DNA of 64,000 nt. Source: CAIXOA01 sp041653635 (GTDB taxonomy: Archaea; Micrarchaeota; Micrarchaeia; Anstonellales; Bilamarchaeaceae). The stretch spans positions 1 to 64,000 of the forward strand of contig JBAZFC010000001.1 of the NCBI GenBank assembly GCA_041653635.1. Direction: 5' to 3'. The notes under the pieces are model-generated. The model was given only the letters and a program-made list of their open reading frames with translations. It was not told the DNA's origin and ran no database searches. The position numbers and the translations under genes are program-made. Within the stretch, counting starts at the first letter, position 1. Each line of letters opens with the position of its first letter. Positions 58,152 through 64,000 of the stretch are shown here, one piece after another.

Positions 58152-60341
58152 ATGGGAAGAAAGGAAATCGTAGTCGAAGAAGTGCAGGCGCTGATGAGCG
58201 GCAAGGAACAGGTCAGGAACATCGCCATCGTTGCCCACGTGGATCATGGCAAGACGACCATGACGGACTCCCTTGTCGCCCGTGCGGGGCTCATTTCCAA
58301 AGAGCTCGCGGGCGAGCAGAGGATGATGGACTTCGACGAGCAGGAGCAGGCGAGGGGCATCACGATCAAGGCGGCGAACATATCCCTCGGATTTGAATAC
58401 GAGGGGAAGGCCCATTTGATTAACCTGATTGATACTCCGGGGCACGTGGACTTCGGCGGGCACGTGACACGTGCACTGCGCGCGGTTGACGGATGCGTGC
58501 TGGTCGTGGACTCCGTGGAAGGGGTTATGCCGCAGACCGAAACGGTTTTGAGGCAGGCGCTTAAAGAGAGGGTTAAGCCCGTAGTTTTCATCAACAAGAT
58601 TGACAGGCTCATTAACGAACTGCAGTTGGACGCCAACCAGATGCAGCAGAAGCTCATCAAGGTGATAATGGGCATAAACAAGATAATAGAGGGGAATGCG
58701 CCCCCCGAGTTCAAGAAGGACTGGGTTGTCGGCGTGGACAAGGGGAACGTGGCGTTTGGAAGCGCGTTCCACAAGTGGGCCGTCTCCTTTGAGTCCATGA
58801 AGAAGAACAACATAAAGTTCAGCGACGTATATGAAACGTGCAAGAACGGCACGCACGCGAACCTGGTGGCGAAATCGCCACTGGACGAGGTGCTCCTGGG
58901 CATGGTGATAAGGCACCTCCCCAACCCGATTGTCGCGCAGAAGTACAGGATTCCGGTTCTCTGGAAGGGGGACATAACTTCCCAGGATGGGAAGGACATG
59001 AGCGGATGCAGCTCGACCGGAACCACGATTGGGATTTGCTTCGGAATCGTTTACGACGAGCACGCGGGCGAAGTGGCCGTGGTGAGGCTGTTCTCCGGGG
59101 GGATAAAGAAGGGGGACATGATTTACGTCGCGTCCAAGAAGAACTACTACAAGGTGCAGCAGGTCGGGGTGTTCATGGGCCCGGACCGCGTGCAGGCGGA
59201 GCAGATTACCGCAGGCAACATCGGCGCGGTGGTCGGGCTGAAGGACGTGTATATCGGCGAGACCGTGAGCTCCAAGGAAGTGGAGCCCTTTGAGCAGATA
59301 AAGCACTACTCCGAGCCTGTGGTCACGAAATCCATTGAGGCGAAGGACAGCAAGAACCTGAGCAAGCTCGTTGAAGTTTTGCGCAGCCTCTCAAAGGAGG
59401 ACCCGACGCTCCGTGTGGAATTGAACCAGGAAACGGGCGAGCACCTGATTTCGGGGATGGGTGAGCTGCACCTGGAAATCATAGAATACAAGATTAGGAA
59501 CGAGAAGAAGGTGGAGATTGAGACCTCGCCCCCTATTGTGGTTTATAGGGAAAACATCATCGGCTCATCGCCGATTGTGGAGGGCAAATCGCCCAACAAG
59601 CACAACAAGTTCAAGATAAGGGTTGAGCCGCTTGACCAGAAGATAGTGCAGGCGATAATTGATGGCGTAATCCCAGAAGGCCCGCCGAAGGGCAAGGAGC
59701 ACGTCCAGAAGCTCGTTGATTTGGGAATGGACAGGGCCGAGGCGAAGGGCATCTGGCACATCTACAAGAGGAACATGTTCGTAGATGTGACGAAGGGTGT
59801 CCAATACCTCAACGAGATACAGGAGCTTGCGCTGGAAGCGTTTGAGGAGGCCATGGACAAGGGGCCTCTGGCTAAGGAGAAGGTTAACGGCGTGAAGGTA
59901 ATCCTTGAGGATGTCACTTTGCACGAGGATAACGTGCACAGGGGCCCGGCGCAGATTATTCCTGCCGTGAAGAGGCCGATTTATGCGGCGATGCTCGTTG
60001 CGGGCGTTACCCTCCTTGAGCCGAAGCAGAAGGTGCTGATACAGTGCCCGCAGGAATACGGCGGGGACGTAATCAACATGACGAACGGGAGGAGAGGACA
60101 ATTGCTGAACATGGAGCAGGAAGGGGAAACGGTTACGATTAATACTGTTTTGCCTGTTTCCGAGATGTTCGGGTTCTCAAATGCCCTTCGTGGCGTTACG
60201 CAGGGACGCGCAATCTGGTACCAGGAATACTACGGCTACGATAAACTGCCGAAGGAGCTCCTGAACAAGATTGTGATGGAAGTGAGGAAGAGGAAGGGCG
60301 ACAAGCCTGAGCCTCCGACTCCGCAGGACTTCCTTGACTGA
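58152..60341 (+). CDS. Translation elongation factor EF-2, 729 aa
   Basis: The GTPase that drives translocation. G1 AHVDHGKT is at residues 28-35, switch II/G3 DTPGH at 94-98 and the NKID loop near 148. Domain IV carries the diphthamide motif LHEDNVHRGPAQI, with the target His at residue 596. GGTGAATTC before the ATG at 58152 is the ribosome binding site; an in-frame GTG at 58143 overlaps it. The diphthine synthase Dph5 is encoded at 34735. Confidence 0.97.
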   Translation: MGRKEIVVEEVQALMSGKEQVRNIAIVAHVDHGKTTMTDSLVARAGLISKELAGEQRMMDFDEQEQARGITIKAANISLGFEYEGKAHLINLIDTPGHVDFGGHVTRALRAVDGCVLVVDSVEGVMPQTETVLRQALKERVKPVVFINKIDRLINELQLDANQMQQKLIKVIMGINKIIEGNAPPEFKKDWVVGVDKGNVAFGSAFHKWAVSFESMKKNNIKFSDVYETCKNGTHANLVAKSPLDEVLLGMVIRHLPNPIVAQKYRIPVLWKGDITSQDGKDMSGCSSTGTTIGICFGIVYDEHAGEVAVVRLFSGGIKKGDMIYVASKKNYYKVQQVGVFMGPDRVQAEQITAGNIGAVVGLKDVYIGETVSSKEVEPFEQIKHYSEPVVTKSIEAKDSKNLSKLVEVLRSLSKEDPTLRVELNQETGEHLISGMGELHLEIIEYKIRNEKKVEIETSPPIVVYRENIIGSSPIVEGKSPNKHNKFKIRVEPLDQKIVQAIIDGVIPEGPPKGKEHVQKLVDLGMDRAEAKGIWHIYKRNMFVDVTKGVQYLNEIQELALEAFEEAMDKGPLAKEKVNGVKVILEDVTLHEDNVHRGPAQIIPAVKRPIYAAMLVAGVTLLEPKQKVLIQCPQEYGGDVINMTNGRRGQLLNMEQEGETVTINTVLPVSEMFGFSNALRGVTQGRAIWYQEYYGYDKLPKELLNKIVMEVRKRKGDKPEPPTPQDFLD

Positions 60342-60376
60342 GGGCGCTTTGCCCTTCTTTATTTTATTTTCTTTTA
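60341..60376 (+). terminator. Hairpin and T-rich terminator after EF-2
   Basis: AGGGC-GCTTT-GCCCT (60341-60355) forms a short hairpin and is followed by a long T-rich tract (TCTTTATTTTATTTTCTTTT). It lies at the end of the rps12-rps7-EF-2 operon and is a likely terminator. Confidence 0.6.
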
Positions 60377-60420
60377 GCGCGAGCCATAAGGATTTAAAGG
60401 CAAAATGGAGGGATGTACGT

Positions 60421-60993
60421 ATGATTCTCATACTGGACAATGGTTCCCAATATACGCATTTGATTAAGAGGAATATGCGGGATTTGGGAAGGGAAGGGGA
60501 GATCCTCAATAATAAAACTACTAAGATTGCCGAAGTGGAGGCTAAGGAGCCGGAGGCGATTATCCTCAGTGGGGGGCCTTCCTCTGTTTATGCGGGGGAT
60601 AATGGGGTTAGCGCCCATGTCGTGAAGAAGGTTGCTGGGGGCTGGGATGTTGCCCTTCTTGGGGTTTGCTACGGGCACCAATTGATTGCGCACGAGCTTG
60701 GTGGGGAAGTGGCGAAGGGAGGGGCTGCGGAATACGGATTGGGGAGAATTTCCGTAGATAAGGAGGATTTGCTGTTCAAAGGCGTGCCTAAGGAATTCCA
60801 GGTTTGGGTTTCGCATTTTGACGAAGTGAAGAAGATGCCTGCGGGATTTGAGGCGCTTGCCCATTCTTCCACTTGCAAAGTGGAGGCGATGAGGCATAAG
60901 GAGAAGAGGATATTCGGGACGCAGTTCCACCCGGAAGTTTGGCATACGGAGAATGGGGAAAAGATACTGGAGAACTTCCTTTCGTGCATCTGA
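60421..60993 (+). CDS. guaAA: GMP synthase, glutamine amidotransferase subunit, 190 aa
   Basis: A stand-alone class I glutaminase (archaeal split GMP synthase subunit A), releasing ammonia for the XMP-to-GMP step. LDNGSQYTHLIKRNMRDLG at the start, LGVCYGHQLIAHELGGEV with the nucleophilic Cys, and GTQFHPEVWHTE with the catalytic His/Glu are all present. The ATG at 60421 is 26 bp from GATTTAAAG (leaderless). The ATPase/PPase subunit is not in this window. Confidence 0.92.
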   Translation: MILILDNGSQYTHLIKRNMRDLGREGEILNNKTTKIAEVEAKEPEAIILSGGPSSVYAGDNGVSAHVVKKVAGGWDVALLGVCYGHQLIAHELGGEVAKGGAAEYGLGRISVDKEDLLFKGVPKEFQVWVSHFDEVKKMPAGFEALAHSSTCKVEAMRHKEKRIFGTQFHPEVWHTENGEKILENFLSCI

Positions 60994-61836
60994 TTATTCT
61001 TGAGAGGAAATCTGGAAGGTGAAATCCACGTCCTTCACCTGCCAGGAGCCCTGCTGCCCCTGCGTGTTGTCCAAAGTCATTGTATCATCATCTGTCCCGA
61101 TGAGGTTTCCGGGTGCCCTCCTCCAGACTACGGTTCCCATCGCTTCCGACCGCTTCACCACCAGCCAGTACCTTCCGGGCTCCAATTGGAGAGAAGAGAA
61201 GGAGACGAAATGCCAGTCAAATTCCGTATCCAGGGATGAAGTGGGGAAGGACGCCTCTGCAATAAGGTTCCCATCAACCGTCCCTTTCCTCAATTCTATT
61301 GTGATGTTTGAGGCTTCGGGGGGAGCGATGAAATATTTGAGATAAAGTCCGGCTTTCTTCACCTGGATGGACGTCTGCAAATCAAATGCCTGCGCCTGCA
61401 CGAGGGCCTTCTCAAAAGAATCATGCCAGAATTCCACTTCCGGGAAATCTTCCTCATTCAGGCCCAGGGGAATTGCATTTATGGAGACTGAGCGGGAGGC
61501 AACTTCTGTTCCGTTGTCGTATAGGACTGCTTTAAGGGTGTGCGCACCATCGGAATGCACGTTCCATACGAGGGTGCCCTTCCCGTCTTCTATTGCGGCG
61601 GAATCATTGAGGATTATTGAATCGGATAAAACGCCATTGTCCAAAAGGGAGAGGTTAAGCGAGGAATTGATTGCATTCTCGGAAAGCGGGATGTATGCGG
61701 TATAGGATTGCCCAAGCAGGTGCTTTGTTCCCTGCAGGGAGATGGGGCTGATGGAATAGGATTCGGAAGTGGTTTTCTTTGTGCAGCCTGCGAAGAGAAT
61801 AAGGGAGACGAGCAACAACACGATTAGTCTTTTCAT
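60994..61836 (-). CDS. Lipoprotein of unknown function, 280 aa
   Basis: MKRLIVLLLVSLILFAGCTKK is a classic lipoprotein signal with the lipidated Cys at the LFAGC lipobox. The mature part is beta-rich with many NxS/T sequons and two similar halves (about 80-130 and 150-270) that look like Ig-like/jelly-roll domains. GGTGG upstream of 61836 is the binding site; a second ATG at 61842 is too close to it. The upstream M24 peptidase gene ends 12 bp away, so the two may be co-transcribed. Function unknown. Confidence 0.7.
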   Translation of the reverse strand: MKRLIVLLLVSLILFAGCTKKTTSESYSISPISLQGTKHLLGQSYTAYIPLSENAINSSLNLSLLDNGVLSDSIILNDSAAIEDGKGTLVWNVHSDGAHTLKAVLYDNGTEVASRSVSINAIPLGLNEEDFPEVEFWHDSFEKALVQAQAFDLQTSIQVKKAGLYLKYFIAPPEASNITIELRKGTVDGNLIAEASFPTSSLDTEFDWHFVSFSSLQLEPGRYWLVVKRSEAMGTVVWRRAPGNLIGTDDDTMTLDNTQGQQGSWQVKDVDFTFQISSQE

Positions 61837-61848
61837 ATCCATTCCACC

Positions 61849-62799
61849 TCAGAGTATCTGCGCCCTCTTCCCGTTGAAATAGACCACTTCCTCGTATCTT
61901 AGGCCGAACTGACCGGGGTAATACACTGAGGGCTCAAGGGCGAACGTGGCGCCCTCCAGAGGGTCCTTGGAGAGTTTGGAAAGGGAGGGCATCTCATGCA
62001 CCTCCAACCCTATCCCGTGCCCGATGGAGTGGGGAGGGAAAATCAATCCCTCTTTTCTGTAAAGCTTTTCTGCGTGCGCAGCGAGTTCTCCGCCTGTGCT
62101 GAATTCCGGCATGCGCTCCACCAGTTCCTCAAGGATTTGCTGAAGCTTCCTGTATATCTTCTCCTTCTTCGGGTCGGATTTCTGGAAGAAGACGCGGGTT
62201 ATGTCCGCGCAGTAGTGCTGCGATGAGACGCCATAATCCACGAGGCACATCCCGGATATCTTGTCGGAATCGGGCTCGTAGTGGGGAAAGGAGGTGTTCC
62301 TCCCTGAGGAGACTATGGGCTTGAAAGCGGGCCTGAAGCCCTTGGCATCCGTCTTTGAGTAAAGCTCGGAGGCGAACCCCATTTCCGTCTTGCCGAAGGC
62401 GTGGCGCCCCGTTTCAACAAGCGCCTTGGAGGCGCGGGCGGCCTGCTTTATGAGCAGGAGTTCGCCGGGGGATTTCTTTATGCGTGCGCGCGAGAGCTGC
62501 TCGGAAATATCCGCGGGCTTGGAGAATTCGGAAATCTTCTTGTAGAAATGGGCGGTGATGCCCCGGAAGTCCATTTCCACTTTTTTTCCACGGCATAGCT
62601 TCTCCAGCTCCTTCAACGGGTCCTTTGTGAAGGGGATTACCTCCCCCTTGAATTTCTCCTCCGCGTAGTCGCTGTTCATCCGCGAAACGAGGAGTGTGCG
62701 CTCGTCCCCGTCCTTCAGGAAAAAGGAGTTGTCTATGTCCACACCGGAATGGTAGAAGAAGTTCGCGTTGAACCTCTCCCCCCTCGCAAGCAATAGCAT
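61849..62799 (-). CDS. M24-family aminopeptidase (Xaa-Pro peptidase-like), 316 aa
   Basis: A pita-bread-fold metallopeptidase. Metal ligands are visible: DYGV (Asp), ADITR (Asp), SIGHGIGLEVHE (His and His) with later glutamates in ALEPSVYY and RYEEV. A creatinase-like N-terminal domain precedes it. This fits aminopeptidase P or a related Xaa-Pro peptidase. GATTAAATAG at 62821-62830, centred 26 bp from the ATG, supports a leaderless start. Confidence 0.85.
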   Translation of the reverse strand: MLLLARGERFNANFFYHSGVDIDNSFFLKDGDERTLLVSRMNSDYAEEKFKGEVIPFTKDPLKELEKLCRGKKVEMDFRGITAHFYKKISEFSKPADISEQLSRARIKKSPGELLLIKQAARASKALVETGRHAFGKTEMGFASELYSKTDAKGFRPAFKPIVSSGRNTSFPHYEPDSDKISGMCLVDYGVSSQHYCADITRVFFQKSDPKKEKIYRKLQQILEELVERMPEFSTGGELAAHAEKLYRKEGLIFPPHSIGHGIGLEVHEMPSLSKLSKDPLEGATFALEPSVYYPGQFGLRYEEVVYFNGKRAQIL

Positions 62800-62938
62800 G
62801 GGGGAAGAATGGTGGATTAGGATTAAATAGCTTGGGGATTCGGCTGACGCCCCGTTGCGGGGAAAGAGCTGGGGGGAGGGGCGGAGGGCGAATGGGGGGT
62901 GCGGGTGGGTTTTAATATGTTATAATAGAAATAATAGT

Positions 62939-64000
62939 ATGTCCGCAGAAACCATAAAAGAAGCTTCCAAGGCGCTGGATGGGCTCATTGCGCGCGCCAA
63001 GGCCATAGCGCATGTTAAAGCACCCGGCTTCTCCAACGGGCCGGCATATCTCAAAAGGAATGAACTCCACGCATTCGCCATCAGGTTCGCGGACAAGCTG
63101 ATTGAGGCCGGGTTCGGCGTTGTGGATGAGAAGGAGATAAAGGAGAAACTGGTCGCGGCAGGGCTGTGGAACAAGAAGGAGATGCTGCCGCTTGTGGAGG
63201 ACGACGAGTGCGTGTTTAACCGCGGGCTTGGCCAGGCCAGGTCCAATTTCTATGTGTTCATGAAGGAGGACGCCGATGGCGTGACCGTATATTTCGGGAA
63301 CCCCGCGGCCAAGGCGAGGAACGGAAACACGGAAATAAGGATGAGGTTCACCGGTGGGGATGTGCGGGAGGCGGCGGACAAGGCGGTGAAGGAGGTTCTT
63401 ACTTATTCTTCCATGAAGTCGGCGGACGATTACTGGGCGGTCACGCACCACCACTGGGGGTTCGTGCAGGCATACCGCGTGATGGATGACGGTGTCTCAA
63501 AATTCGGGGACGTGCTGCGCATGATGATGCGCTACCATATTGATTTTGACATGAGCACGCCGCACAATGCGCTGGAGACAAGGCTGGACCCATTGCTCAT
63601 GCAGAAGCTGGGGATAACGCACGACTTCATTAGATTCCTAAGGATTATAGAAGAGGGGATGGGGATGGTGAAGGTTCCGGGCGTGGAGCTCACCATGGCT
63701 CTGAAGGCGAACGTGCCGAACGGGCCGCATGTGTGCGTCTGGCTCGCGGACGAGGAGGCGATGGAGCTTTTTGCGGAGAAGATACTTGTGAGGAGGGACC
63801 CTGCGCTAAAGATGCAATCCTATTTCCTGGGCATGGGATTTGCGGAGATGCGGGAGGAGCTTCGCCGCCTCCGGGACACCCTGCGCGCAGCGGTGGGGGT
63901 TGCGCACCCATTCAATTTCAATTCGCGCGGGCTTCCGGTGCTGGACGTGGGGCTGATGACCGCAACTGTGAATGGAGGATTGGGGCACAACGATGCGCTG
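62939..64000 (+). CDS. Hypothetical protein, 3' end outside the window
   Basis: The frame is open for 354 codons from an ATG at 62939 and runs off the right edge. TATA box GTTTTAATATG is centred 26 bp before the ATG, so the start is well supported. Composition is soluble and cytoplasmic. Striking parts are VTHHHWGFVQAYRVMDDGV, LRMMMRYHIDFDMSTPHNALETRLDP and VAHPFNFNSRG. I do not recognise the family; the His-rich segment could bind metal. Confidence 0.6.
   Translation, partial: MSAETIKEASKALDGLIARAKAIAHVKAPGFSNGPAYLKRNELHAFAIRFADKLIEAGFGVVDEKEIKEKLVAAGLWNKKEMLPLVEDDECVFNRGLGQARSNFYVFMKEDADGVTVYFGNPAAKARNGNTEIRMRFTGGDVREAADKAVKEVLTYSSMKSADDYWAVTHHHWGFVQAYRVMDDGVSKFGDVLRMMMRYHIDFDMSTPHNALETRLDPLLMQKLGITHDFIRFLRIIEEGMGMVKVPGVELTMALKANVPNGPHVCVWLADEEAMELFAEKILVRRDPALKMQSYFLGMGFAEMREELRRLRDTLRAAVGVAHPFNFNSRGLPVLDVGLMTATVNGGLGHNDAL

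Noticed and set aside
58149..59306. Long antisense frame of 385 codons across EF-2, and similar long antisense frames across rpoB'', rpoA' and AMP phosphorylase
   Set aside because: They are shadows of GC-rich coding sequence with family-certain genes on the other strand, and they lack promoters at the right distance.

Overview
The window is a compact archaeal chromosome segment. Archaeal hallmarks are the RNA polymerase genes with both large subunits split (B''/B' and A'/A''), archaeal NusA, L30e, S12, S7, EF-2 with its diphthamide histidine motif, the modifying enzyme Dph5, release factor aRF1 (NIKS and GGQ), an intron-containing tRNA-Tyr, and AMP phosphorylase with ribose-1,5-bisphosphate isomerase. 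Nearly every operon head has a TATA-like box centred 24-28 bp before its start codon, so most first genes look leaderless. Genes inside operons use GGTG-type ribosome binding sites. High compaction, convergent gene overlaps and very large Asn-rich surface proteins fit a small-genome (DPANN-like or euryarchaeal) lineage. I cannot place it more precisely from sequence alone.

Layout. 1-2.7 kb: accessory small genes, tRNA-Asp and an unknown single-pass membrane protein. 2.7-13 kb: two giant secreted parallel-beta-helix (NosD-type) surface proteins on the minus strand. 13-21 kb: a cluster of exported proteins of unknown function, several with a long basic cytoplasmic N-terminus and a lipobox-like cysteine, including two paralogues with near-identical promoters, a HExxH peptidase and a Tat-type protein. 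21-28.5 kb: redox and metal homeostasis (thioredoxin-CcdA fusion, ComEC-like hydrolase, tRNA-Tyr, DtxR-type regulator with two operator palindromes, adenine deaminase, ZIP transporter, ArsR plus permease). 28.6-33 kb: PurM, then a run of R15P isomerase, AMP phosphorylase and a HAD phosphatase. 33-46 kb: GlmS, Dph5, a membrane protein, prenyl synthase, envelope proteins, aRF1, carbonic anhydrase, an APC permease, a CDF transporter, tRNA-Asn and repeat elements. 46.5-60.4 kb: the transcription and translation block rpoH-rpoB''-rpoB'-rpoA'-rpoA''-L30e-nusA, then an opposing membrane-protein/glycosyltransferase operon, then S12-S7-EF-2. 60.4-64 kb: GMP synthase glutaminase, a lipoprotein, an M24 peptidase and an unknown partial gene.

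Most notable non-gene signals: (1) three copies of a structured repeat at 42.15, 42.39 and 46.43 kb, each with two conserved boxes around a 17-18 nt variable segment, a small hairpin kept despite sequence change and a strong G/C hairpin; (2) three divergent gene pairs that appear to share one symmetric TATA box placed midway between two leaderless starts; (3) short upstream reading frames whose stop codons overlap the starts of rpoH and rps12; (4) DtxR-like and ArsR-like operator palindromes placed between TATA box and start. All starts, promoters and functions are read by eye from the sequence. No alignment or database search was run.
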